Assembly (NCBI GenBank): GCA_026874595.1
Contig: CM049308.1
Coordinates: forward strand, 45,827,327 to 45,891,326
Reading direction: 5' to 3'
DNA from: Sipunculus nudus
Taxonomy: Eukaryota; Annelida; Sipuncula; Golfingiida; Sipunculidae
DNA: 64,000 bases
In this document: positions 1-11,856 of the stretch, piece by piece
Numbering within the stretch: the first letter of the stretch is position 1
How the letters are laid out: each line of letters starts with the position of its first letter
Program-made: the position numbers and the translations under genes
Notes under the pieces: generated by a model
Told to the model about the DNA's origin: nothing
Databases searched by the model: none
Seen by the model: only the letters and a program-made list of their open reading frames with translations

Positions 1-61
1 AGTTCACATCAGTGGTTTTGATATTAGGCAGTCTTGAAGTGTAACAATGGGTTTTTAATGG
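1..61 (+). repeat. 3' part of a family B element, cut by the window edge
   Basis: The text matches the family B segment just before its tail (GGTTTTGATATTAGGCAG, then a stretch ending in GGGTTTTTAATGG), as seen complete near 4,850 and 13,540. It stops where a family A element begins, so the A copy probably inserted into a B element. Confidence 0.6.
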
Positions 62-2753
62 AACAATGCCTACAGGCCTAATGCGAACCTGTGCATTGGG
101 AAATACACCAGGTATAATGCTTCAATGCTGGACCATTAATTCTCATGTATATGAACAATGCAAGTACTAAACATTTTGAATAAGAAACAATTACACAAAC
201 ATCACTGCTGAAATTCTGGTATGGGTGCACACAACACAAAAATGATTGTAGCTGGCACCACCAGTCTTGTATACAACAAAGCTATCAGAGATATATACAT
301 ATGCCCAATTTCAGTCTGATATATCAAACCCCTCCTGAAGAATAAGCAGGGACACACACTGTGCAAAAAATTATTGTAGGTGGCACCATCAGAATTGTAT
401 ACGACAAAGCTATTCGATAAGTATTATATATGCCCAATTTCAGGCTGATATATCAAATTCCTCTGTGGAAATAAGCAGGCACATACACTGTGCAAATGTC
501 ATTGTAGGTGGCGACACCTGTCTTGTGAATAAGAAAGCCATCAAAGACACATAGACAGGTCAAAATATCAGGCCAATACTTCAAACTTACCTTGAGTCTG
601 ATGCATGGGGCTGACCAGGCTTAGGTGAGAAAGGCAGTTGCCCCGACTGAACTGTGACAAATTTGCTGGCTCAGGCTACTGCACTGAGTGAACTCATGAC
701 CTGTACCTGGCTGCACTGAATGAACTCTTGACCTGTTGCATTATCTGACACAGTTGGCACTCGGCCAAAGCTATGAATAGATCAAGGCTGAACTTTGGTG
801 CTAAATCTGATGCAGTATGCAGTCTGCCAATGCTATAAATATAATGCAGCTACTGCACTGAGTGAACTCATGACCTGTACCTGGCTGCACTGAATGAACT
901 CTTGACCTGTTGCATTATCTGACACAGTTGGCACTCGGCCAAAGCTATGAATAGATCAAGGCTGAACTTTGGTGCTAAATCTGATGCAGTATGCAGTCTG
1001 CCAATGCTATAAATATAATGCAGCTACTGCACTGAGTGAACTCCTGACCTATACCTGGCTGCACTGAGTAATCTCTTGACCTGTTGCCTAATCTGATACA
1101 GTTGGCATTCTGCCAGAGCTATAAATAGATCCAGACTGACCTCTAGCCTGTTGCCAAATCTGAAATAGTAGCCACACCATTGCATAAGCTCATGCAGGGG
1201 CCCTGCCTTGAGGGGCATGACACCCATGAAGTGATCACATGGAGCCCATGAGGTGTTCACATGTCACCCATGAGGTGATCACATGCCTTGTACTTGGCCA
1301 CACTGATTGAACTCTTGACCTATATCTGGCTGCACTGAATGAACTCTTGATTTGTTGCCAAATCTGAAACAGTTGGCAGTTTCTCAATCTATTCAAAGAT
1401 ACAGACAAAATCTTGGCTTGTTGGTAAAACTGTTTACACATACTGAAAAACTTTGGCTAAAATGCTTTTTTTTTCAAGCTGACATATTTATAAACTTGTT
1501 ATCAAAATATCTAGAATGATAAAAGATGCAGTCCTTTTATTGTTAAAGGTCCAATAATTCTGCCAAAAATCTTTCAAGTAAACAAAGGCCACCTAAGAAT
1601 AATTTTTGTGCAACGTTACAGAAGTTATAATTGAAACAATTATTTTGTAGAAGAACAGTTTTGCAGTCCTCAGTTTGAAATAGACATAAAAATGGCCATA
1701 AGACCAACTAAAGCTTTTCTGATATGATTGAAAGAACCATGTCCTAGGATATTTCTTTTGAAAAATTGAAAGATTCAACTTGACAGTTTCATCATAAACA
1801 TTTTAAGCTGAAAGGGGCTAAAATTGTGAGGTTTTGCCCATAAAAACAGGTCAATGTAGGTGGCACCACAAACTCTGCAACTTCAAATATGAGTCATGAG
1901 ACCAACATTTGCACAATACTTGGTAATGCTAGCTTCTGTCATTTCTGAGATTACTTTGTGAGAATGCTTACTTGGCCAAATGACTGTTATAATTCATGTA
2001 ACTCCACTAAAATTCATCAAATGCAAACCATTTGAACAAACTTGAGAGGGCTTGCCTCTGGGACCATTTCTGTAAAATACTGAACAATTTGGCTGGACCG
2101 TTTACAAGAAGAAGACTTTTAAAAGTTTTTCAGCTTTTCCCCTATAAAATCTAAGTAAATGCAGATAGCAAAAGAAATAAGCTGAATCCCACAAAATTCT
2201 ATATGTGACAGATTATTGCAAAAAATCTGGGATGGTAGCTTCTGCTATTCCTGAGAAATTATGGGTTAATGTACAGATGACCAATGAACCCGTACAAAAA
2301 AAGGTCAATGCAGGTGGCACCACTAACACCTGAATTTCATATATAACTCATGTGACCAACCCTAGGCATAAAATTTGGTGATGACAGCTCTGGCCCTTTC
2401 TGGCCCTCTGACTGTCATTTTAGTGTGCTTTTTTGGACGGATGACTAAGTTCAACTTCCTGTAACTTGGCCAAAATTCACTGAATTTGATCCATTTGAAC
2501 AAACTTCAGAGAGATGGTATAAAAGATTATTTCTGTGAAATATTGAACAATTTGGCTTGACAGTTTCGTCGGAGAAGATTTTAAAAGTTTTTAGCTTTTT
2601 CTCTATAAAATCTAAGAAAATGCAGAATTTTTCAGTTGGCTAATTTTTTGCATTAAATTTCATGATGCTAGCTTGTTGTTTTCAAAATAGTATGCGTTAA
2701 CATACAGACAACGGACATTGCCACATCATTGCATTAGCTCACAGGTTCGCTAA
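62..2753 (+). mobile_element. Family A Helentron/pearl-like non-autonomous element, full length
   Basis: The 5' end has the family A start with GCGAACCTGTG; the 3' end has its inverted partner CACAGGTTCGC followed by TAA. Between them lie, in order, a short unique head, units headed by GGTGGC(G/A)CC (about 248, 380 and 505), a second core type with TGCACTGAGTGAACTC (about 600-1,430), a bridge, and two longer units of about 450 bp headed by GGTGGCACCAC (about 1,857 and 2,307). A start, paired subterminal inverted motif, tandem cores and defined 3' end fit bivalve pearl/HINE elements. No transposase or Rep ORF is present. This copy is uninterrupted and serves as a reference for the broken ones. 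Confidence 0.7.
677..1024 (+). repeat. Perfect 174-bp tandem duplication inside family A core
   Basis: Positions 677-850 and 851-1,024 read identically base for base. A third, diverged unit follows from 1,025. Each unit has two TGCACTGA-type segments and a TATAAATA-like stretch. Identity of the first two units against divergence of the third implies a very recent unequal exchange or slippage. Confidence 0.9.
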
Positions 2754-3196
2754 ACATTACCACAGATGCATATTGAATGCAAAATTATAATACAGATACA
2801 TCTCACTGATGGCAAAATCATGAATTAAGTTGAGTATGGTTACCAATTATTTATAATCAATGTACAGCTGTCTTCATATACCCAAAGAGAGCTGTATACC
2901 TGTGATTGTAAACATTGCCTGGCATGAGGATCTAAATTCATAAATCTACATTTTTTAAAAGCTTTTAAAAAACATTCTTGTCAATATCAACCATAGATAA
3001 CCTGAAATCTAAATGTCTATAGAGGCATGATGCAACGGATGCTGATAAACTGGTGCCAGGATAGATGTATCTGCTTCACACAGCTAACATATATGGCAAA
3101 TTACTCAATTCAATCTTTTTAATTCAGCCTAAATTCATTCTTTAGAACCATAAAAGACAATTATTTTAAGAATTATTCAGGGGATTATTCTTGTAA
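2754..3196 (+). repeat. Family A body fragment (left part, interrupted)
   Basis: This matches the internal A module also seen near 21,720-22,020, 31,810-32,110, 46,450-46,800 and 63,090-63,540. It is split by the family B element that follows and resumes after 5,818: the uninterrupted version near 46,760-46,830 reads straight across. Confidence 0.65.
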
Positions 3197-5818
3197 ACAA
3201 GGGACCTATGGGTCATGGCGCTCAGCTGTTATATATGATAAAAAAATATGATTTAGAAATGAGGCACATGCTGGTTTGTGTGGTAATAAGTATAAGCTGT
3301 ATTATGAGTTGTTGTTTAGCTTATGTATGATTTTGATAGTACCTTTGGAGACAGAGAAGAGAATTGATTTCATTTATTTTATTAACAAATGGAGTACTAC
3401 TGTCACACAGATTTTGACTTGGCCATATAACTTATAAGCAGAACATATAATATAAGAGTTTAACTATTTATTAACAAAAATTACAAATATTGTCCGAGAT
3501 ATAATTTTTATTAAAAATAATAAGAGAATCGTATGATTTTTAAAATGAAATTTAACTGAAATGATTATTAAAATAATATTAAAGAATATATTCATGAATG
3601 CATTCATGAATACATTTGGAAAGTATCTGCACTGGTATTCAAATACTTTCATTTTTAACCTGAATTCCCATTCTTTATGCAAGAAATTTTATAATAGAGT
3701 ACATATTCATATTCGTATTTAAATACAATTGCAAAGTATTCCCACCATGTCTGGTATTTATTCAGTTTTCACCAAACAATGGTGTTGAGAATCCAGAATG
3801 TACAAAATTCACACATTTAAATAATGATCATAAGTACCTGGTTTTATGGCTTTTTTTTTAAATTAAAAAAAAAATAAATGTGATATATCCATTTTGGACT
3901 AATTTCAAATCAATGTACACACTAGACACAGTAGGAATCTAGATTAATATTATCAACTGCATCTTTGTCTATCAATAATTTCCTTCATATGATCCCTAAT
4001 GATTAGTAATGAATAATATGATTTACTTTTTTATTATTAAAATTGAACTGAAAAATGCCATAGGTGACTGCATGGTGTTATTTGGAATAAGTGACATTCT
4101 ATTCATCGATACAAGATTCTTATATCATCAGTAACTGCAAGTTAATTCCCTATTATTATAAACTAACAAATTCCTTTTCTATTTTTCTTTAATTTGTTAT
4201 TAAAAAACAATAAAAATTGATTAATATATTTTTTATTGTTATGTTGTTGGTTAAAACTACTAGATGAGTTGGGTTGGACACCTGGATCAACTGTGGCTGG
4301 CCATAAGCTGCCTGGCTGCCCAAGTATATGCCTCGCCTCAAGCGTGCGGTCAACATACAGGTGACTCAAGAGTGGATGGAGAGAGCCAAGCTCTGACATG
4401 GTCTCATAAAAACATTAATAACAGCTACAATTTTTGGCCAATTTCTTTCAGCTTTCTAAACTAAAAAGCTGAAATCCTTATGTGTGCATGATATGAAAAT
4501 TATATAAACAGAGCTCACATGAAACAAAAGTGAAATGGTCAAAGTTGGACAAAATTTAAGGTACTAATTTTATATTTATACTAATATTTTATAAAATTTT
4601 AAAAATTCAGAATTAATTTTGGGTATTCAATTGAATCTTGATTTAATAATGTTACATCCCTGACAAAAAATCTCTAGCTTCAGCAATCCCCTTGTTAAGG
4701 GAGTAAATATATTTCTTGATTTTTTACAAAGTGCATTATGTTTGGGCCCATAACTTAAAACAATTACGCAATACTGACATCATTTCTGGCATGTGCACAG
4801 AGAATGTATAGAAAAACATGTATATTATATATGATTAAAGTCAGATCAGTGATTTTGATATTAGGCAGTATTGAAGTGTAACAATGGGTTTTTAATTATA
4901 AATGAAGTTTTTCATTAATATCTCAAAAGTATTAAGTCCTAGTGACCAAATTCTTGGCATGATAGGGGATTTTGGAGACATCTAATTGTATGCCAAATTT
5001 TTACGAACTGAGAGCTTAAGCTGGGGAGCTGAGCTCTTGCAAACTGCATAACACTAGCCTGATGTAAACAATATGTTACATGGTGCTTGAAAACTTGAAT
5101 AAAATCTACAGTTTTTGATCAACTGGTTTCAAAGTTTTGGTGTTAACAGACAAAATGCTAACAAAAACATGCTGTGAAAATTAAATCCACAGTACTTACA
5201 GGAAAAAAACGTGCCATGGTCAAACTAAGGCAAAATTTAGGGTACCAATTTTTTTTTTGTTAATATTTTAAAAAATTTAAAAGATTTTGATCTAATTTTG
5301 GGTATACAATTTAATTTTGATTAATTAAAGTTATATTACTTGAAAAAAGTCCATAGCTTTAACAAGTTTTGTGTTAAGTGATCAAATATCTTTCCTGATT
5401 TTTTACAAAATGCATTATGTTCTGGCCCATAACTTTTTTAAAATATATAATACAGACATAATTTCAGGCATGTATATAGGAACTATATAGAGGAATATTT
5501 ATGGTAAATATGAGGAAAAACAGATGAGTGGTTTTGATATTAGGCAGCCCTGAAGTGTGAAAATAGGGTTTTAATAAAAAATTGAGGTTTTTCCTTAATT
5601 TCTCAAAGGAACAAAGTCGCAAAGACCCAGTTTTCGGCTTGGTAGGAGATCTTGGGGACATCTAACACTATGCCAAATTTTAGGTTCCTAGGTCTTACGG
5701 TTTCAAAACGTGCCACATCTACGGACGGACGGGCAGACGGACGGACAGACAGACGGACGGACGACGGACAATGGACCACGACTATAGCTCAGATGACTTA
5801 TAGACAGCTGAGCTAAAA
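3197..5818 (+). mobile_element. Family B element, full length, nested in an A body
   Basis: The start ACAAGGGACC with GCGCTCAGCTG is paired with an end CAGCTGAGCTAAAA, giving an inverted subterminal motif. The body has an AT-rich leader, then two related core units of about 700 bp, each with GTGCCATGGTCAAA and a TTTTGATATTAGGCAG segment, followed by a G/A/C-rich ACGG-type microsatellite (about 5,714-5,770) and the conserved B tail. ORFs here are short and carry no recognisable domain. Confidence 0.7.
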
Positions 5819-6684
5819 ATTAAACAAATTGGCCTCAGTGGCCTCAGTCAAAAAACGTTTTACAGGTTTATCACTCATATGAGAAAATACAGCAAAATGG
5901 TTAAGTTAAGCTTCCCATAACTCAGCCAAAAATCACTGAACCAAAACCATTTGAACAAACTTGAATTATCAACATCTAAGGACAATTAATGTATGAGATT
6001 TAAGAATTTGGCCCCGTGGTTTTTGAGAAGAAGATCTTTGTAGTCACTGAGCAAAAATGGGCTGTTACAGCATATGACTAAATTCAGTTTCCCATAACTC
6101 AGCCAAAAGTCACTGAACTGAGACCATTTGAACAAACTTCAGGAAGCACTACCCTAGGATCATTTCTGTGCAATATTAAACAATTTGGCCATATGGTTTC
6201 AGAGAAGAAGTTTTTTGTAGCCGTCAGTATGATATGGGCAATGATGACCCCCCCTACAATAAAGGCCGATGCATGTGGCGCCACCTATACCTCATTCAGA
6301 TATGACTCAAGTGACCAACACTGGCATAAAACTTGGTGATGATAGCTCCAGCCGTTTCTGAGATTGTAATTTTAGTATGTTTTTTTGGACAGATGACTAA
6401 GTTCAACTTCCTGTAACTCGCCAAAAATCAACAAACTTAAACCATTCGAACAAACTTGAGAAAGATTGTTCCAGGAATCATTTCTGTAAAATATTGGACA
6501 ATTTGGCTGAACAGTTTCGGAGAAGAAGATTTTTAAAGCTTTTTTTGCTGTTTCCCTATAAAATCTAAGATAATGCAGTTAGCCAAAAAATAAGCATAAT
6601 CAGATAGAGTTTTTTAGATGACCATTTTTTTGCATAAAATTTAGAGATGCTAACTCTTGCCGTTTTCAAGATAGTATGGGTAAA
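5819..6684 (+). repeat. Family A body fragment (right part)
   Basis: This continues the A module broken at 3,196, with units containing CCATTTGAACAAACTT and a GTGGCGCCACC head near 6,276. It would be expected to end with the A terminus after the TACAGACG segment, but switches to B sequence at about 6,685. Confidence 0.65.
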
Positions 6685-6897
6685 CGTACAGACGTTTAAT
6701 ATCTCGAAGGAATGAAGTCCTAGTGACCCAATTTTTGGTATGGTAGGAGACTTTGGGGAAATTTAACTGTATGCAAAATAAGAGATTTTGTAGGTCCAAC
6801 TGTTTCAAAACATGCCAGTCGGATTGATGGAATCGATGGCCAAAGGACAAAGGACCACGACTATAGCTCAGTTGACTTATAGTCAGCTGAGCTAAAA
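6685..6897 (+). repeat. Family B tail fused to a family A body
   Basis: From about 6,690 the text is the B pre-tail (TATCTCGAAGGAATGAAGTC) through CAGCTGAGCTAAAA. It directly follows A-body sequence with no B start or B body, so the element is a chimera of A body and B 3' end. Confidence 0.6.
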
Positions 6898-7113
6898 TGG
6901 ACAGACAGACTGGTAAACAAACATAGCTGAAGTTTCATTTATTTCTTAAATTTCTTTTATTATATCAAATTTTTTTAAAGCTTTACATCTGCAATATTAT
7001 ACAAATGAATATATAAGTTGCTTTAAAATTTCATACTTTAATGTCTTAAATCAATACACATACAGCATATGAAAGTAATTTCAACAATGCTTATAGGAAA
7101 AATTTCATAATCA

Positions 7114-7157
<44 letters not shown>

Positions 7158-7779
7158 ATATATATATTTAATGATAATGGAGAGATGATTGACAGACAGA
7201 GCTGATCACCTTTTTTGCTGAGGCAAGAATATGTTTCAATTAGATCTTAATTATTTCTAATCCAATTGTTTTTTAAATTAGATAAATTGTACACATTTGC
7301 AATAAAAACTAATGTCCAAGTGCACAGGTGCAAAGGAATCAATGGCAGCAGAGGGGGGGGGGGGGGTGAGGGGGGGGGGTGGGGGGGTGGGATAAACAAC
7401 ACTTCTGCATATACATTCAGGGCAAACAAAGCCTGATCTCCAATTCTTCTGAGGCTTGAAAATAATAAAGACATGTTTGTATTAGATCTTCATTTTTTTT
7501 ATTTTAAGTTTATATTTCTATACATATATACAATATAACATATATATCTGAATATAAAAGTTGATTCATAACCCAAATTGCATCATCATAAATCTCAATC
7601 TTGTCATATAACACAACATCACGCATACAAATGTATGGGGGGGGGGGGGGGGGGGGGGAGTGATATGAGAACTGTACACCTGTCACAGCAGGGGATCTCC
7701 CCCAGTGACTGTAACAAATCTGGAACCATGGCATAGCTTACTTACAGTGACCAGGAGGGGCCAACCTGCATCTGGATAA
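6898..7779. repeat. Low-complexity, low-copy DNA with (TA)n and long G-runs
   Basis: The stretch holds a (TA)n tract at 7,117-7,168, an interrupted G-rich tract at 7,351-7,391 and an uninterrupted run of 22 G at 7,637-7,658. The rest is AT-rich and does not match the repeat families elsewhere in the window. A loosely repeated segment ending in ATTAGATCTT occurs near 7,240 and 7,485. I see no gene. Confidence 0.7.
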
Positions 7780-8508
7780 AGCAAGTGACTACAATAGAGC
7801 CTCAAGAAAAAAATTCAACAACTAGCCTAATTTTCAACCTTTTATTTTGAATTTTTAGATTTAATCAAATTAGATATGTATGTTTACATGCTGTGAAAAT
7901 TAAATCAATAGTAATCAGAGGGAAAAAAAGGTGCCACGGTCAAAGTTGGGCAAAATTTAAGGTACTGATTTTATTTTTATGCTTACAATTTAAAAATTTT
8001 ACAAAATTCAGATTTAATTTTGGGTATACAATTGGATCTTAATTAAACAAAGTTAAATACTTGGAAAAAAGTCTCTAGCTTAAAAATTTTTCATGTTACG
8101 TGAGCAAATATTTTTCCTGATTTTAGTTGGAAGTCAAATATGTTCAAGCCCATAACTTATAGAAATTATACTTAACAGGCTTTATATCTGGCATGTATTT
8201 AGGAAATATATAGGAGAATGCATCTGATAAATATTAAGAAAAACAGATAAGTGGTTTTGATATTAGGCAGTCCTGAAGTGTGATAATAGTTTTTCAATGG
8301 AAATTTTAGGTGTTTCCTTCATTTCTCGGAAGAACGAAGTCGCAGTGACCAAGTTTTCTGTTTGGTAGGACATCTAACAGTATGCCGAATTTCGGATTCA
8401 TAGGTCTAATGGTTTCAAAACATGCCAGTCTAACAGACGGAGGGACGGATGACGGACAATGGACCACGACTATAGCTCAGATGACTTATAGTCAGCTAAG
8501 CTAAAAAT
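7780..8508 (+). repeat. Family B 3' fragment, diverged subtype
   Basis: It begins with the AACTAGCCTAATTTT segment also present near 57,970 and runs through one B core, a short (ACGG)-like stretch (about 8,437-8,455) and the B tail, here CAGCTAAGCTAAAAA. No B start is visible, so it is 5' truncated or fused with the preceding low-complexity DNA. Confidence 0.6.
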
Positions 8509-8903
8509 GCTACATTATCATGACAAGGCTTCTTCTGGATTATGTCGTGACCTCATATGACTTGTTTTTGTCAAAGCGACAGCCCAAGTACAAGCGTAAT
8601 TTGGGTGAACCATTGTGATGGGACATGAATAAACAGTCGAAATTGTCAATTTCTATAAAGTGCAGATATCACAATCATTACTTTATTAAGATTGGACGGT
8701 CAGGCGACCGATAAACCTAATTGGGGTTTTTAATTTCGGAATGAGGGTGGGTTAAAGGTCAGCCAGTCAAAGCAAGTCTTGTGACGCTTCATTTACCACG
8801 TTTGCTTGGTCTTGTCAGTTTAGTGTGTGACAGCGCACTCATGCACAAAGCAGCTAATATTGTCAATTTTGTCAAATTTGCAATTTTGTCAAGACCTTGC
8901 AAT

Positions 8904-9302
8904 ATGAGTACCAACGTTCCCCAGTCAAGGGATTTAACAGACCAATCTTCTGAGATGGAAGAGTGGGCGCAATCAAGTAAAATTTCGGCAGAAACGTTAA
9001 AGACTATACGAAAAGATGGCTTCGATTAATTGGAGGCCCTAGCCTTGCTTGAGCAGGATGACCTGAACTCAAAGATACCACAAGGGCAACAGAAATTAAT
9101 TCTTATAGCTGTTAAACGTCTCAAACTGTCAGATGACTCCAGTGTCCACGGTCACCATGATGTTTTTGCTCAGGTTGTACTGAATGACTTTGCAGCCGCT
9201 CAAAATACAAATAGCAATGACAAACAAAATGGCCGTCGCCCCGGTCCTTATTATTCTGAAAATTTCAACGACGGGCTACATCGCATGGGCACCACAACCT
9301 GA
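8904..9302 (+). pseudogene. Gag-like N-terminal region with a SAM-like segment, broken
   Basis: An ATG at 8,904 opens a frame interrupted by an in-frame TAA at 9,027-9,029 and continuing to 9,302. Residues from about 20 to 80, spanning the stop, have the helical pattern of a SAM (sterile alpha motif) fold: WAQSSKISAETLKTI before the stop and LLEQDDLNSKIPQGQQKLIL after it. SAM-like N termini occur in some invertebrate retroelement gag proteins, where they would support self-assembly. The following part is polar and low in hydrophobics. Family assignment is by eye; retroelement origin is supported by the RT downstream on the same strand. Confidence 0.5.
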
Positions 9303-9501
9303 ACAAAATGGCGAGGCAGTGTCAGTACAGAGGCAAAGTGGCGGCAGCCAGGGTTTGTTTGACATTTTGAACGTGCAGGAACCTCAACACAGGTACTCTT
9401 GCACTGAGCAAGCCACGTGGCAAGACCCGCAAATACATTTCTGAAGCCTTCAATCCATAGGTAGGTCCTCTAACCACAAAGATATTGTTGATCATGTTGA
9501 A

Positions 9502-10100
9502 ATGTCTGGGGCTACCAAGGAAAGATATAAAGTGCAAGACGGTAATGCGGGGGAAGGTATAATCCTGAGGTCTGGACCCTGTAAACCTCGTATTGAGACA
9601 CAAACAATATTGCAGTGGTCTTTAGCAAACCTTGCCATTCTGGGCTCTCTTGTGAATGAAGGCAACTTTAGCCAAAGGGATATTCTGGATTATCTTTCCC
9701 ATACCACTAAAGATTACCAACTGCTTAAAGACCATGAACCGTCCTCTGTGTTCTTATGGGATAGACATAGGTGCCTTCAAGCTAAGAGCAGATTTCGTTA
9801 GGGGACTGATGTTGGCCATTTGCATATGGTATGGCTGAGACCTCTGTCACTCCATGGAGGGAACCCTCACACCGGAACAGGGTTAATGCAGGCTCCTGGG
9901 CAGAAAACCTACCAAGGACCTCAAACAGCTACAGGCAAGACCATTTGTAAACAGTTTAACAGTCACGTTGGATCCCATTTTGTTTATTGTAAGTTTGCAC
10001 ATGTTTGTTCCCTAAAGAACTGTAAGGGGAACACCCAGCGAGTCAGCATGAAGATAATACTAGAAGCTAGAATAAGTGCCCCCCCCCCCCCTTCCCGGCG
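9502..10100 (+). pseudogene. Gag-like central region with a Cys/His-rich knuckle, frameshifted
   Basis: Two overlapping frames (9,502-9,801 and 9,820-10,100 onward) together look like one decayed polypeptide region. The first has a helix-rich stretch (ILQWSLANLAILGSL; DILDYLSHTTKDYQLL). The second has a Cys/His cluster, CKQFNSH followed by CKFAHVC, which resembles a nucleic-acid-binding zinc knuckle with some ligands probably lost. A C-run near 10,080-10,092 and at least one frame change make it inactive. It lies immediately upstream of the RT region in the same orientation, as gag does. Confidence 0.45.
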
Positions 10101-10149
10101 CAGACTGTGCCTGGACGCATGGGATCAAGAGCTAAGAGGTGACAGGGAC

Positions 10150-11165
10150 AAAGGTTTCATTTTGAATGGGATTGAAAATGGCTTCGCTATTGTTGATTCA
10201 ACAGCAAGCCCTGTGAACTCTTTGGCAATTAATCAAGTTTCAGCTGTTAAAAATAAGGACTTGGTGTCTAAGCAAATTAAAACAGAAATTGTTCATGGTA
10301 ATTATTGTATGGTGCAAACAAAGCCAGAAATTGTTAGCCCTTTAGTGGCAGTGTCAAAACCAGAAGGAACGATTAGACTCATTCATGATTGCAGCAGGCA
10401 AAAGGTAAACTCTTAATGATTATGTTTTTAACATTGAACACCATAAATTTCAGACTATTGATGATGCAATCAGTATGGTTACCCCCATTGTTATATGGCG
10501 AAGGTTGATTGAGTAATGCTTATAGGTTGGTTCCTATTGATTCTTATAGCCAGCGTTTTACAGGCCCTCAGTGGGTCACAGATAGTGGTAAACCCTTGTT
10601 TCTTGTAGACACAAAATTACCATTCGGATCGAAATTGGGACTTGGGATTTTTCACTGACTTTCTCAGGCAGTTAGACGTATTATGTTCAGAAAAGGGTTA
10701 AAAAAATTGTTGCATATTTGGATGATTTTTGGTAATCGGAAAAACATTAAAAGAATACGAGGAAGGGCATACAGTTTTAAAACAAACCTTGTGCAGATTG
10801 GGTTTCATAAAAAATTGGAAGAAAGTCGATGATCCTTGTCAGAGCCTGTGTTTTCTAGGTATAGAGCTTAGTTCATACCTCATGCAAATAAGAATTCCTG
10901 TTGAAAAACTAAAGCTTATAAGGGAGGAGTTGGAAGAAATATGTGGTATGCGGCGAGTAAGTAAGCGGCAGCTCCAACACATTGTGGGGAAAATTAAACT
11001 GGATTTCTGCGACAGCAAGAGGCGGAAGATTTTTTTCTTCGCGGAAAACTGAGTGCTATGAATAAATTAAAATTACAGCATCATCGGGTAACGATAAGCA
11101 ATCAGTTGCACGATGATTTGTTTGGTGGCGAAATTGCATGTTCTCATTTAATGGGAAATCTTTAA
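10150..11165 (+). pseudogene. Reverse transcriptase relic
   Basis: RT motifs are spread across shifting frames: an upstream segment ending IRLIHDCSRQKVNS (to about 10,416, then stop), a motif-A region near 10,500-10,540 with a stop just after the first Asp, motif B LPFGSK near 10,620-10,635, and a motif C of the YLDD type near 10,712-10,725. The thumb/connection region follows in one open frame (10,729-11,052), with FLGIELSS and KRQLQHIVGKI. At least three frameshifts or stops are visible. The RNase H part is cut off by the family B insertion at 11,190. The polymerase identity is clear; the element class is not. Confidence 0.7.
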
Positions 11166-11189
11166 TTCTGCAGTCTCTGCAATCAGAAA

Positions 11190-11856
11190 ACAAGGGACCC
11201 ATGGATCACGGCGCTCAGCTGTTATATATGATAAAAAATATGATTTGGGAATGAGGCACATGCTGGTTTTGTGTGGTAATAAATATAAACTTTATTATGA
11301 GTTGTTGGTGTTTAGCTTATGTTTATTTTGATAGAATCTCTGGAAACAGGGAAGAGGACTGATTTCATTTATTTTATTTACAAATGGAGTGCTATTGTCA
11401 CACAGATTTTGACTTGGCCATATAACTTATAAGCAGAACATATAATAAAAGAGTTTAACTATTTGTTAAAATTTAATAACAAATATTGTGCCAAGATAAT
11501 TTTTATTAAAAAATAATAAGAAAATCATATGATTTTTTAAAATAAAATAAAACTGAAATGATTTTTAATATAATGTTATAGAATATATTCATGAATGCAT
11601 TCATGAATACATTCTGAAGGTATCTGCACTGGTATTCAAATACTTTCATTTTACCTGAATTCCCATTCTTATGCAATAAAATTTTTTAATGCAGTACATA
11701 TTCATATTCAAATACATTTGCGAAGCATTCGCACCATGTCTAGTATTTATTCAGTTTTAGCCAAACAGTGATGTTGAGAATCCAGAATATACAAAACTCA
11801 CAAATTTAAATAATGATCACAAGAACCAGGTTTTATGGCTTTTATTTATATTTAAA
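11190..11856 (+). mobile_element. Family B element, left part (outer copy)
   Basis: A B start (ACAAGGGACCC, GCGCTCAGCTG) is followed by the B leader, including the CATTCATGAATGCATTCATG segment near 11,590. The copy is interrupted in the sequence TATATTTAAA at 11,856 by another complete B element; it resumes at 14,501. Confidence 0.65.

Larger units (their letters stand above)
8509..11189 (+). mobile_element. Relic of a gag-RT retroelement
   Basis: This block interrupts the repeat mosaic and holds a broken gag-like region followed by a broken reverse transcriptase, both on the plus strand. Its right side is cut abruptly by a family B start at about 11,190. I could not find matching terminal repeats, so the class is open: the RT style (PFGSKL, then AYLDDF) resembles tyrosine-recombinase or related retroelements of invertebrates, but no recombinase or integrase is left to decide. 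Confidence 0.7.

Noticed and set aside
62-2753. Family A as an LTR retrotransposon
   Set aside because: There are no long direct terminal repeats, no primer binding site or polypurine tract, and no coding capacity; termini are short and paired in inverse orientation.
2731-2753. ACAGGTTCGCT at the A terminus as a tRNA B box
   Set aside because: No A box or cloverleaf lies upstream, and the motif is explained as the inverse of the A start.
9322-9603. 93-codon minus-strand ORF
   Set aside because: It is the antisense shadow of the gag-like region, whose plus-strand reading is supported by the neighbouring RT.
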